Positions 36,051 through 50,740 of a stretch of DNA of 64,000 nucleotides are shown in pieces (position 1 is the first letter of the stretch; each line of letters begins with the position of its first letter). Source of the DNA: Styela clava (Eukaryota; Chordata; Ascidiacea; Stolidobranchia; Styelidae). Location of the stretch: positions 5,486,001 through 5,550,000 of the forward strand of contig NC_135264.1 in NCBI RefSeq assembly GCF_964204865.1, written 5' to 3'. The notes below the pieces were generated by a model. It saw only the letters and a program-made list of their open reading frames with translations, did not search any database and was not told the origin of the DNA. A program made the position numbers and the translations under genes.

Positions 36051-37965
36051 CCGAATTATGCGATGAGTTTACATACAATATTTCATTATTCAGCATTTGT
36101 AAAATACAAACGTTTTATCTCCGCGATTCAAGTAGTTTTAATGGTCACAATGGCCATATATATGATTTTAGGAAGTGACAATGCTCTTTTGGAAATCCGA
36201 TAGTCTGTTTACAAAGGGTCTAGCCACCCAAGGAGTGTTGTTCATACTTTATCGCTGTCATATAGACAGCGAGATTGGACTTTATGGCAACTGAACAAGA
36301 TATATACTGCCAATGGAGTGCAGTGCTTTATGTAAAAACTTGTCCAAATTAAAAATGGTAATAAATGTGTATAGACCTGTATAATGCTTGTTCTTACAAT
36401 TCTGAAAACAATATATTTGAGCGTGATGATAATCTTGAAAATATGAGATATACTAATACAAACAAATATGAGATAAAAGTAAAGAAAATAGGTCGAAAAA
36501 GATGTAGCGTAAGAACATCGCCTGTATGAAGAGACAATGGACAACATCCGTTCGATTAATAGGCTAAGGTAAAAATAATTAAAGTGAGTAGACGTTAGAA
36601 ACATAGGCAACCAAATCTTTCAAATTTATGTGCAATAACCCTGAATATTGCAACCATGGTGGAACCAACGATTGTGCAGCCGTGCAGTTTCACGAACACG
36701 CAATCTTGCCAAGCAAGTAAAACCCTCCGAGGAATTGGTTTGCTATAAAGCCACATAATTAGTTCGATGGTTTGCTCTCATAGGTAAACTTTAATATCCA
36801 GCAGAAATGTATTGATTAGATAAAATACAGGGCAACAAAAACACGACCAACCTTAATATCAGTGATACAAAAGGAGCCTGTATTGGGTTACATTGATAGG
36901 GGTGTTCGGAGTCAAACATGAATAACCGGATATCTACTTTGGTGGAAAAATTATCAGCTTATATTATGACTCTGACTCGACACACTACTGTACACGTCCC
37001 TAATGTAATATAAGTGAATAACAAAAAGCTAAATACAGTCCCGCGACAATTTCTTGCACAGATTTCACAAATTATACACAAGGTTTTGCAAGCTAACGCA
37101 AAAAACCTTGCTAACGCTAGCCATTTAGGTATTAAAATTTAAGAGCTGAAACGCCTCAAATTTTAACTACTAATTAAACTAGATTCCAATCTGACTCCAG
37201 AATATCAAAGAATATGGGTTAGCGTGTAACTGAAATAGCTGTTAATTTGATATAACAGTAAGTATCAAGCGAATGTCTCTATAAGATTTTATTTCCATCG
37301 ATATTATATGACAATAAACTTATGACACATAGACAACTCATACTTCTAAATTATTATCATTGACAGATGAAATTAGTTAAACAATTGTTTTCGAGAATCG
37401 CTTTTTAAAAAGGATCACATATAATTCATATTACTCGTTAAAATCGTCTTTCTCTTTTTTCTCTTAAAACCATCCGTTTTCACGGGGCAGGATCTTGCTC
37501 CGGCTCAATTGTTGCAAAACAATCCACATGATGGAAATCCATATACAAGAAGATGAATTATGCATATTGCTAATAATCAAATGCGAAATATTCATTTTGG
37601 CTACATTTAATTTCGGAAGTCAATAATAGAATGTTATCGAATTTTCCAATATTATGACGTTGAAAACTATTTTTAGTGTTGATGTCAATTTATTCAAAAT
37701 TATCGGTTAATTTGTTACAGAGCATTTAACAGTATCAAGAAATGGACATAATGTATTAGATATGTGATGACACGTAAGTGAACCTTACGATTCCCTTATC
37801 TGATTAACACATAGGTTTATGTTTGTGTCGTACGAGCTCGGGTTTCTACTAAATTATATGCTGGCAGAAGTTTATGTTAATTCAATAGAATTATATATTT
37901 TGCAAAATAATTAGAATAAATATACACAGGAAATAAACGCTCCACATTTGGGTGAAAAATTATTG
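36051..37965. other. Intergenic DNA
   Basis: No gene recognised. 36640-36725 ('cagccgtgcagtttcacgaa') recurs at 49725-49815, so it belongs to the duplicated ficolin block. The 122-aa minus frame at 36242-36610 has hydrophobic runs but no motif. Confidence 0.45.
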
Positions 37966-37969
37966 TAAA

Positions 37970-38180
37970 ATTTTGCATGTTTACTTTTTGCTGCACCTAT
38001 TGCTGTTTATAATTCAGATATCACGAATATCAACTCGATTAAGAAAATGACTTACTATTCCTTTTTACATACGAGTCTTTATTTTTAGAAAATATGATAG
38101 CATACAATGCGACTAATTCTTTTCTTGATATTACTCTACCCAGGTTTCAAGCCTGATTACTAATTCATTCATAGTATACG
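37970..38180 (-). promoter_or_regulatory. Orphan ficolin 5' flank, inverted
   Basis: On the minus strand this matches the 5' flank of the 53-kb gene (the 'agtaatcag', 'gcattgtatgct' and 'caataggtgcagcaaaaagt' region; plus-strand counterpart 52540-52735). No ficolin-like exon follows it on the minus strand, so the attached gene was lost or the piece was moved alone. Confidence 0.5.
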
Positions 38181-38389
38181 GTCTTGAGTATTTATCCGAA
38201 ATGTTCCATTTGAGTTTTGTATACTTTTGATTCGTATAATTTGTGAAACCAGTGCAAACAATTGTGACGAAACTGTATTTTGCTCCTTTCTATTTCCTTG
38301 TGTTACATTAGGGACAGATGAAGGAGGATGGAGAAGAAGAAACACCATAGTTTTCAAACATAGATATAATTTGATTAGATGAGACTAGG

Positions 38390-39685
38390 ACAGGGAATGA
38401 ATGGGTAATCAGTAAATCGTTCTTGGTCTCGGGTTACAAATAATTTTGACGGTTAACCGCTATTCCAGGTATCATTCCCTTTTCAAATGTACACTCATTT
38501 AATGATAATTAATTTGCACATATTTTTCCTTGTAATAAAACTAATGGGTGCTGCCAATAAATTATAACGAATACATATTTCGGAAATTATGACTGATGAT
38601 GACAGTGAATAAATAGTTCCCAATCAAAATATATTGTTCATAAATCAACCATATTCGAATTACAATAATTTTAACAATGGCTATTGAATGCAAGTTTACA
38701 AATGCCGATTCTGCAAACGAAAATTAATATTTACGAAAAGTGCTGCCGACGCTTCACTGAATACAAAATTTAGACTTAAATTTATCATTCAAATTATGTC
38801 TGATTTCAGTATCAATAAGAATATAATACTTCTCATTATAATAAAGTAGTTTTATTCTTGCTAGTTACTAGACTAATCCATCAGGACAGTTACGAGTATT
38901 ACTACGCCAAATTTACATGAAAATTCTGTAAAAAATAACTTAACAAACCCAATTTTCATATTATCACCCGTGAATTGAGGCAATGCTGTTTTCTCATGTG
39001 CTTTTAACACCAGCCGTTGTTAACTGACTCATTTAGTCCAGTTAACTGTCAAATTTTAAGTTTTTTTATTAAATTTCCAGTTATGTAGAAAAGCTAAACT
39101 TGCTTATGGATTTGAATTGAGATGATTTCCATAACTGAATAGAATTTTTATTGTAAGAAATTAAAACGTTCGGTTTGTAGATCACAGGTCTCTGCCACTT
39201 CCTATCTCAAGAACATTCAAATTGTCTGTAACAGTATGAACGAGAAAGCTGTATTATGGAAACGCGTCAACTCAACACATTGGCCCCGATGTGGTATCCG
39301 CTATGAGATATTAACTGCCTTCGACGTACTTTTCAGAAGACCATTATATTCATTGAATCTAGCATTACGTTCTATTCAGTAGGATGTTTTTTCAAACAAA
39401 ATTAGGCATATCTTGAAGCAGTTCAATGACCGGAAAACAACGATTAGAATAACGTCATGGTGTATTTAACCGCCCCAGGGACAGACTGGAGCGAGCTAAA
39501 TGCATTCGAAAATTAAGTTACCAACTCTCGTAAATAGCTGAGAGTGTGTAGAAAATTAAGATCAGACTTCTGTATTAAGTTCATATTCATAATAATATCT
39601 TAAATAGCATTAGGTGTAGCAGAAGGTACACAGGCGTAATTGAACGACAAAATTCCAGTTAAATATAAACCACTAGTTACTATCA
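38390..39685 (+). repeat. Duplicated 5' flank of ficolin-like copy 2
   Basis: It aligns collinearly with 51460-52770. Shared blocks include 'aatcagtaaatcgttct', 'atcacccgtgaatt', 'gccacttcctatctca', 'gaatctagcattacgttcta' and 'acacaggcgta'. It carries the presumed promoter of copy 2, now separated from the gene by a transposon. Confidence 0.8.
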
Positions 39686-40694
39686 CTCTAAGAAATTTTT
39701 ACCGGTAATCGCCTGGCATTACATATGACAGGGATGCAGCTGCGAAACTTTAATGCAATTTTAGCGTAAAAATTACAGGAATTTCCGGTAAAATCGCCGT
39801 TAATCACCCGTGAATTTCGCAGGATGTTACTAGTAATCCTTACAAGTTTTTTCCGGTAATTATTACCGGCAATCCGTAGTAATATTTACCGACGCTACCC
39901 TGTAAATTTACGTTTAAAATCCGGTGAACTTACATTCAAAAACCCGGCAAAAATCACCGTTATCCTCCTGGCATTACATTTTACCGGACATAATCAGTAA
40001 ATATTACAGGCTATTATAAGAAACCGAATTTATTTACAAATAAAATGAAATTGGAAACTATGCGAATGAAACGGAAAGAAATTGTACAACAGTGATAAAC
40101 CATGAAGAAAGAAATGGTGAAAACAGTAATAAACCCTGAAGAAAAAAATTGTATAAAAAAAACAGTGATAAACCATAAAATAGAAACACTGAGGAATAGG
40201 ATGAGTGAAAAAAAAACTAAATTTCATAAAAACAGCTAAAACCTTAAAATGAGAAAATTCCAAATTTTTATATGTCAAATGGATAAGTCACATTATCATC
40301 TGAAATATAATTTAAACAGTGAAAAAGTGTAATCTGTCCAAAGCAGTGCAAGTTTCTTTGTATAAAGTTTGTGGAAGTTTTCATTGTTGATGGTATATTG
40401 AATTATTGGAATTTTTCCAGTAGGGCCTGAACTTTTGGGTGTAGTCTATTTTCATCAGTCTTCTTTTTTGAGCGGGGGGCATTGTCACCAATTCCTGCGA
40501 AGTATCTGAAATGGAATGTGTAAACAGGTTCAACGACAAATATACAAAAATAAAAATAACTTTTGACTAAGTTCTAATATTTTTAGCATTAAATACTTGC
40601 CGCCAACCAATCTAATGCCTTTGCAAGCCTGAATGCTCGCAGAGTATATCTAATTAAGTGATAATATGATTGTTAAACTAGCATTCAGAATAGC

Positions 40695-42545
40695 TCACCG
40701 TTGTACAAACTCGTACGTTTTCTTTGCCTTTTTCGGGTATTGCATATTGAAAACGTAATAAGATCCAAAGGCGCATGTCACTGCATCGAAGAAATCTGCA
40801 CATTCAATATATACAGACTTTTCCAATATTACATGTAGCTTGCTAGCATTGATAAGAGAGGTGCCTGAAAATATATTCAAATTATATTCCATTACAATTT
40901 TTATCAACATATATGCGTAAAGACCGGATATAAAGAAATTGTCTTTTTCCACATTGTGGGCACAAATGGCGTTCTGGATATTAGCCGTGATCATTCACAT
41001 TATGTCAAAAAGCATGGGATGTCTGTGTAGATACAGACCAATATCATGAAGTGTATAGGTTATAACGTTTTTCTGATAAATTTAAACAAAAAAAACTTTC
41101 TTACCACGAATGATAACTGTTGGTGTTGGCTGCACAACCTCACATATTCTCTCGTCTGTTACATCTTCCTATAGATGGATAAAATAAAGGATTGAGTAAT
41201 GTATATGATAAAATATATCATTAAAATTCCCAAATATCACACCCCATATCGTTCACTGCCAGATGGACCTGACCAAATATTTAACTTACAAATTTAAAAT
41301 AAACCTCACTAGGAAGAATAAGTAGTTTTTTTACACAATTCCAAAATTCTACCCACATCAAATATCTGGTAAATGGATGATAATTCCTCTTTGAAATAAC
41401 ATGCCAAGAGATCCAGAAATCTCAAAGTTTTTGGAGCTTTAGACTGATGCTTCTCACACTCGACCTTTATGGATGAAGCCAAGATCAACACCATCAGTTT
41501 CGAGAATTTTCAAATCATTCAGCAAAGGCTTGAAAATATCTTCAAAACTTGAAGATTCAAGATATTTTTCTTTCACCAGCAATACCAGCTGAATAGAGTT
41601 TATTTTGGATCGACAATATGGATAGATGTTTCCCAGATAAAAATAACAAGCCAGAATTTTATGCTTTCTTTTGGCAGATCCTAAGGGATTAACAATTTCG
41701 AAAGCATCTTGATATAGGATTATTTGAAGTCGAGGTAACGAGTTATTACATTGAAAAAATGTATTATTCATAATAGTTTCTCCATCCTTTACATCTACTT
41801 GATGTCCATCATTGCAAGGGAGATTCAAAAACTGTTGTCTGATAGAAGAAAATTTGAACAAAGCTCTTATAGACTGTAAAATTGGGACATATTCATAGGT
41901 TGCCGGCTCCAAATATTCACGGTTAGTAGAACGCCCTATATTGAAAGATATTGGTTCAACAAATGGAAATTGTCGTTTGTAAAATTGTTCAGGAGAATAT
42001 TTCGTTCAGAGAGTGCCATCACTGATTGGATTTGACATTAGTGCATTAGAAACAGAACTCTGCAGCTCCTCAATTACGGATTCAGGAACACCCCCACTGG
42101 TTGAGATATTTTTGATGACATCCAACACAATTTCACTTTGTTTGATTATGAGCAATGATTTTTGGTGTATTATTTTGTCAATTGTGATACCGGGAACCAA
42201 ATGTCTATATTGTAGAGATGCATAAAAAAGCGCACTTTGTTTATAAAATATTTCTGAAGGATTTTCTGATATTGCCACTGGTTCCACGTCGGAAAAGTTT
42301 GTTTCAGCTTCAGTATCTATGGATGAAGATGTTGCTCCACATATTGGATAATGTATGGATTTATGACAACGATAAATATGACTACAGAGTGATCTATAAT
42401 TGCTGTAATCTTTCAAGCAGTTTATATAAGGGCAAATAATCACTGATCCAAATTTAGTATGAGTTTTCAAATGCTTCAAAATTTCTTTCAAATTATCTCC
42501 TTTGAAACTACAGGAAGCAATGCAGCAATTTAGATTAACTTCCAT
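40695..42545 (-). pseudogene. Transposon-encoded two-zinc-finger protein
   Basis: Minus strand. 42545-42006 begins with two C2H2-like fingers (C-x4-C around residues 8-12 with H25/H29, then CPYINC with HIYRCH). The same frame continues through 41912-41454, interrupted by one TGA at 42008-42006: 633 bp between starts is an exact multiple of three, and translation between them is open and family-like (YKRQFPFVEP). The second part has LFKFSSIRQQ, then FEIVNPLGSAKRKHKI, then KPLLNDLKILETDGVDL. 40994-40695 adds a C-terminal piece ending GSYYVFNMQYPKKAKKTYEF. This arrangement recurs in many animal genomes in repeated, transposon-associated genes; I have no established family name and infer a CACTA-like relationship. 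Exons around 41100-41500 could not be joined confidently. Confidence 0.7.
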
Positions 42546-43777
42546 GGATTATCAAAATTTAAATACTTTTCATGTGATGTTACTGTGTTAACAAAAATAA
42601 AATTGTGATTTTATATTTAGTCTACTACAATATTGTAATACCATAGACAATAATCAATCAATCAATAGAGCAGCGGTCTCAATATCCAGATATCACTGGA
42701 AAATAACAATCGGCTGTTTTTGTCACTAGATTTTAAACAGAAACAGCAGCTTACATACCGGTACCATACTGTTAGCTATTTTTGCACTTCGATTTATAGA
42801 AAGTGTCAGAGAGTAGACAATATACACAAACATTTTCATGCTGAATGTACCAGAACATACCGCTACGACTGTACAACTGTAGTCTATCAGGATACGATAT
42901 TCTATTACTACATTATCGGCATTCGCTGCAGATTATATGAACTCTGGAACAAATCAAACTTTAAAAGGGATGTACCGGTACACTTAATGTGACTTGCAGC
43001 CTTATACCAATACAGACTGATAAAGTCCAGAAGTCATTGTACCGGTAGTTATTCTTAAGTTTAAAAAATACTTCAATAACTACTGAACTTATGTACCGGC
43101 AATCACTGAATCAGTTAAGACTATCTGTTAGGTACCGGTACCGTACATCACCAAAATTTTATTAGTTACCGTACCGTTGACCTTAACGTGGCCGATATCG
43201 GTACAGTCAGACAGTTAGTCTAAATCTGTAAATGCAGAAATGGGTAAAAAGCAATGCTGCAAGTCCGCAGGTCCGAAAAATATAAACTAGGAAACCCTAG
43301 CTCTTGTCTGATCTCAAAAACATATAACGGTACCGTACCGTACCGGTATCCAAAACATGATGCAGTGATGGGGGGTCTTACTACTTACTGCAAGTGCAGT
43401 TTCAAGTATTCTGTGGCATCTGCAGCTGCCGCAAAACCATGGCGGTATTTCCATACCATGGCCGCTACGGCCAAACTCATGGCAACTGACTTTTTAGCTG
43501 CCACAAACCAATGTCGAGCTGCCGTCACCGCGGCAGCAAATTGAAAACCAATGGCAGGTAAAATTTTGCTGCCGTAACCGCGGCAGGTGGGCCGTAAAGA
43601 CAGGGCTGTCTATTATGGTGACAAATATTGTGTAAGTTGGAACGTTTTTCCTATGGATACAGTTTTGATTGATTTGGGGTTAGGGTTAGGGTTTAAGTAG
43701 ATATAATTCCACATGATCAATTAAAATCTGGTACATTAATTTGTGAATATACCGTTAATACTGATTACTGAATACTG

Positions 43778-44076
43778 AATAGCGCTATAAAACCATGGCA
43801 AGAGCTGCCGCGGTTCGTTCGTGGCAGGAGCTGCCATGAAGTGGTAAAAACTGCGCCTCACTTACTGAATACAGCGCAAAACACCGCAAAGAGCGCAAAA
43901 GAGCGCGAAACAGCGCAAAATAGCGCGAAACAGCGCAAAACGGAGGAAAACAGCGCGAAACAGAAGGAAACCAGCGCAAAACAGAGGGAAACAGCGCAAA
44001 ACAGGAGACGCAGTCATTACCACCTCCTGCCACGAAAGAACCACGGCGCCTCTCGCCATGGTTTTATGGCGCTATT
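43778..44076. mobile_element. 299-bp MITE
   Basis: Inverted ends of about 50 bp: 'aatagcgctataaaaccatg' on plus and 'aatagcgccataaaaccatg' on minus, continuing through the 'cgtggcaggag' motif. The interior is a run of 'cagcgcaaaacagcgcgaaa'. The frames at 43785-44227 are produced by this repeat. Confidence 0.75.
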
Positions 44077-44381
44077 TCCGGTATATTTACAAGGTTATGT
44101 ACCGGATTATTGGTCATCATGCGAAATTTTATCTATCTTTTTGGTGCTCCAGAAGTATGTGCACCAATATGTCGCACAACCTGATTCCGCTACACACACA
44201 CACTTCTGGAGGTCCCTTTTTACCTAACCCTAACCCTAAAGCCAACCATATCCACATGGAAAATGTTCTAAATTATAGTACCCAAAATGTGTCACCAGCA
44301 AGCCATTACAGCATTACTGGCTACATACGTTGGTTTGTGTTTTTAATTTGCTGCCGTGGTAATCCAACTCAAAACAAGGGG

Positions 44382-44575
44382 GTCTTACTACTTACTGAAT
44401 ACAGCGCGAAACACCGCAAAGAGCGCAAAACAGCGCAAAAGAGCGCAAAATAGCGCGAAACAGCGCAAAACGGAGGAAAACAGCGCGAGCCCTCTGTTTT
44501 GCGCTGTTTCGCGCTCTTTTGCGCTGTTTCGCGCTCTTTGCGGTGTTTCGCGCTGTATTCAGTAAGTAGTAAGAC
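44382..44575. repeat. 194-bp near-perfect foldback
   Basis: The left arm 'gtcttactacttactgaata' and right arm 'tattcagtaagtagtaagac' extend to a centre near 44490, leaving almost no loop. Arms are built from 'gcgcaaaa/gcgcgaaa' units related to the MITE at 43778. The palindrome starts inside the sequence 'ggggtcttactacttactg', which is also present at 43373-43393 without the hairpin. Confidence 0.9.
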
Positions 44576-44918
44576 CGGTGATGGGTACGGTACCGTACCA
44601 GGGTACGGTACGATAGATCAGTATCGTATTCTACGGTACAGAAGTATCGAATCCTATTTAGACAGTAATAGTTGGCACTAAAACAAACACAACACATACA
44701 TTATGACATTTGCAAACCCAAATCTGCATATCGCCCAACTATCCTGCTTCCGGTACGGTAACAATAACAACTGACGATAACCAACAAACGGACAAAGAGC
44801 ATCGCTCAAAGTCCAATTTTACAAGTCAAAAGACAAAGAATCGGATGGCGTGATAATTCACGTGATTGAATACCGCCTCTTATTGGCTGCTGTCTTTTAG
44901 CAGTGTGCGCACGCAGTG

Positions 44919-44937
44919 TTATATACTGCCCCGCCCC
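44919..44937 (-). promoter_or_regulatory. Putative promoter of the transposon gene
   Basis: On the minus strand 'ggggcggggcagtatataa' combines a GC box with a TATA box, directed toward the two-zinc-finger gene starting at 42545. Another 'ccaataagagg' (CCAAT-type) lies at 44875-44887. A TATA box this clear is absent from the ficolin flanks. The distance to the start codon (2.4 kb) would imply a 5' intron or inserted DNA. Confidence 0.5.
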
Positions 44938-45163
44938 CAATGCCTGTAATATTTACCGTTTTTTTTTCGTAAAATCCGTTACCGACTCATTTTTGTAATT
45001 TTTTACCCACAAAATGAGGGGAAAATTTACCGAACATTTCTTAGAGATTTTAACTATAGTTAAAATGTATCTTCGAGTATCGTTGAGTATATTTTACAAA
45101 ACGTTTTATTCAATTGAATAAAAATATACTTATATTATATATTACAGATAAATTAACAGTAAA

Positions 45164-47774
<2,611 letters not shown>

Positions 47775-48481
47775 ACGAATTTTATATGGTTTACATATAA
47801 TATCCATTAGCCAGCATTTGTAAAATATATACTTTACAACAATATTAATAATAACTTATACAAATCGAGAGTTTTTTTTATGATGGATATATTAAATAGA
47901 TTCATAAAGATTTCTTGATATACTCTAGCTTTTTTATATTAACAATAGCTAGTTTATCGCATATCGTTTTGTCGCTCTTCCAATGCAAATGATCTTGCAA
48001 TGTTTGCAGAAGTTCAAGCTAAGTAATGGACTATGACGTGATCAATCAATATTAATATTGACAAATTGCAATAAATTTATATATATATATATATATGATC
48101 TGCAAACGTTGAAGGGAAGTTTTGGAAAATTATTTGCGCCTGGCCGATAATCTTTTTTTGTATATTGCATAATGGGCATGCCATTTCGTTTGTTCCACAA
48201 AAAGCCACGTTTCTCAAATTGCTTTGAAATATGACATAAAAAGGATATCAACTGGGCCATCGTATCAGAGTGTGACGCTTTCAATTCATCAAAAATAGGT
48301 GTGAGCAGTTTTGAGAGGAAAATTCATTATTTTTTTCATATATTGACTTAAATCTTACGTTAAAGGACTATTTGGCATCCCTGATAATTAAAGGTAACAT
48401 TACGGAACGGGTACCCAAACCAATAATACGGTCACAGTATATTGAATACATTGATCTAAGCGTGCAATCTTACTACAAATC
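47775..48481. repeat. Duplicated 3' flank of ficolin-like copy 2
   Basis: 47930-48340 matches 57130-57570 in direct orientation (for example 'gatcttgcaatgtttgcag', 'aaggatatcaactgggccat', 'gtgagcagttttgagag'). An (AT)n run lies at 48079-48097. No gene is seen. Confidence 0.75.
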
Positions 48482-48489
48482 TATTACGG

Positions 48490-48914
48490 CAGGGGTCGGC
48501 AACCTTTTGTCGCTCGTGGGCCAAAATTAAGGTTGCAAGTCATTGGCGGGCCGCACATATTTTTAGAAAGTTGAAAAATCGAACGGATGATACTCTTTTA
48601 TCATAAAAATTAAGCAGTGATACATCTCTCGAATAGAATATAGATTTATTTCCTCATTGCATCTCATAAAATTCCATTTGAATATTTTCGGCGCCATTGA
48701 ACCCTTTGCACTTAGCATCAACTTTTCTGCGTTTTGTTGCCATTTGCTTAATTATAATTAAATTATATGCTCAATAAACGAGTAATTGTGAATTATATAA
48801 TCGTTAGGTTATAATACAAAAAATATATTTGTCAAAACGAATGTTTTGTTACCATAATTTAGTGAAGCGTCGCGGGCCGAATCCGGCCCGCGGGCCGTAG
48901 GTTGCCGACCCCTG
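48490..48914. mobile_element. 425-bp hAT MITE with perfect 8-bp duplication
   Basis: Ends 'caggggtcggcaacctttt' and 'aggttgccgacccctg' are inverted. Flanks TATTACGG (48482-48489 and 48915-48922) are identical. Subterminal 'cgggccgc' and 'ggcccgcgggcc' motifs are typical of this hAT group. Confidence 0.93.
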
Positions 48915-48922
48915 TATTACGG

Positions 48923-50119
48923 CATAATACTTGTTTCGTTTCTCTTATTATACCGTGATACTCAAGTAACATACTATCATTTTTTGACCACGTTGAGATG
49001 AATTGAATTGAAAAATAGGTTACCTAACAAAAATTATACCCGCTATTAATGCGTTACCTTTTAGTTTAATTGCGATAATTGACAAACGAAGCGTTGGCAA
49101 GTGGATATGAAATTGACGAAGGCTTGGGGAATGCGCCGAAACATTCAGTGATTTCTTCAATTTGTCTCCCGCACTTTACACAGCGCCGGGGGATTTCTCA
49201 ATGCTTCCTATGCTTCCGAAATGCACTCAGGCTTGAATCCTACGAATACTCCGACACTTTTTCAGGCAAATTATACAAAATCTCATATAACTATAGCCAC
49301 TGAAACAACGCCATCCAATCGTTCTCATGACTATATTTTACGTTTTAATTTTATTTATTATCAAACCAGATATATGTAATCATTTCCTAATTCCAGACGT
49401 AAGTCCACTTTCGCAGTTTTGCAAAAAGAAAAAATGAGCACTGGATAAATCATCAATAATAATTGTAAACAAGACGTCCAATGCTAACGAGTACAGCAAA
49501 ATCTGAAGTTTCGAGGAAATGAGTAGGTAATTGGAAGTTAATTGCATCCTGTTGAAATTAGGTTTGGCTTTATTGGAAAGTTTAATTTGAGTTTTTAGAA
49601 GTCAGCTTGTTATATTTTAAATGAAATTCGCTAGGTAGGCAAATGTATCTAAATTTCATAAACCCCTTCATTGATAACCGAATATTAAAGCAATTGCTAA
49701 GTGCTTGTCAATCATCTTTTTTGATTGAGAATTGGAACCAAATCACGCCCAGCCGTGCAGTTTCACGAATGCACAATCTTGCCAAGTCTGTATAGAACCC
49801 TCAGAAAATTTGGTGTTTTACAAAACTACAAAATCTTCATTAAACAAAGATGCGATCTGCGGTCAACCCAGTTATTCGTATCTGGCCCTCCTGTATGGGA
49901 GGTTGTACAACCCTGAAATAGAGCATAGCTTCATGAGTATAAGCATTTTCCTTATAGAAAGAAGATATTTTTGAGCAAAGGGCATCTTAGCATGACGCAA
50001 CAATTTTACGAATGTCGTCGTCTTGCCGATAGACTAGGATTCTTAGAATGGACTCAGCCTTTGTAGCGAAGTCTTTCGCAAGGCATTGCACGCTAAACGA
50101 ATGGCTCACACTTCCACGT
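48923..50119. other. No recognised gene
   Basis: Non-coding. 49725-49815 repeats 36640-36725. Open frames at 49079-49303 and 49725-49974 lack motifs. Confidence 0.45.
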
Positions 50120-50265
50120 GTCCCATGCAGAGTTGGATCAATTGTAATTTGTAATCGATGTAATTAATTACAGTTTTTCGTGTAATTGTAATGTAATTGA
50201 GGCATTTTCATTCTGTGTAACTGTAATTTGCTAAAATTTTGGCTCAATTACACTTTCAATTAGAC

Positions 50266-50740
50266 CAGGGGTCACCAAACTACGCCGTCCTTTCATCTGG
50301 CCCGCAATGACACGAAAAGGGCGAAATATTTTTCCAAGGATTGTTTTGCGAGAATCGCCTTCCTTTTTTATTTCGTAGCATTAGTCAATCAGCAAGATCC
50401 GAAAAAGTGACGTAACAATATGCCTTTTCGCATCCGTTAAGACACTCAGACAGTTTTTCAGTCGTGGTCGTAAACAATACCTCATTTTGTGATTTCGAAT
50501 GCTATTCGATAGTTTGCATTTTGACGAAAACCCATTAATGCATTGGAAGAAAAAATCAGAAGAATTTCCCAGGCTTGCTTCTTTAGCCAAGAATTATTTG
50601 GGACTAACATCAACATCAGTCCCTTCAGAAAGAATAAATTTATTGGGGTCAGAAACTTTTCGCGGCCTAATTTTCATCCAGTGCAATCCAACAGTTTTTA
50701 AGCAAGTGAAACTGTAAATACGAATCAAAATATACTAGTC
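50266..50740 (+). mobile_element. Second hAT insertion, with transposase remnant
   Basis: It starts with 'caggggtcaccaaac', a hAT terminus unlike that of the host element. Its right end is eroded. It carries the transposase fragment at 50499-50717. Confidence 0.6.
50499..50717 (+). pseudogene. hAT transposase C-terminal (dimerisation) fragment
   Basis: The 72-aa frame contains NPLMHWKKKSEEFPRLASLA, then YLGLTSTSVPSERI, the hallmark order of the hAT C-terminal region (PL-x-W, FP-x-L-x-x-LA, TSVPSERIFS). The usual Phe-Ser after SERI is replaced by Asn-Leu. The remainder of the transposase is absent. Confidence 0.85.

Larger units (their letters stand above)
39686..45046 (-). mobile_element. 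5.4-kb DNA transposon upstream of ficolin-like copy 2
   Basis: Ends: 'ctctaagaaatttttaccgg' at 39686 and, on the other strand, 'ctctaagaaatgttcggta' ending at 45046. Multiple 'ttaccggtaat' motifs lie inside both ends. The 53-kb paralog lacks the entire segment, giving the empty site. The left end extended outward reads 'cactctaag', reminiscent of CACTA/EnSpm termini, but the right end does not keep CAC. The element carries a two-zinc-finger gene on the minus strand with a TATA/GC-box promoter near the right end. MITEs and GTACCG-type simple repeats are embedded at 42750-44760. Confidence 0.75.

Noticed and set aside
40030..40278. Phe/His-rich 82-aa minus-strand frame
   Set aside because: Comes from a local imperfect repeat ('cagtgataaaccatgaaga') inside the transposon; no motif.
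43785..44697. Gln/Arg/Lys- or Ala/Leu/Phe-rich frames over 43.8-44.7 kb
   Set aside because: They are generated by the GCGCAAAA-type repeat of a MITE and a foldback; composition follows the repeat, not selection.
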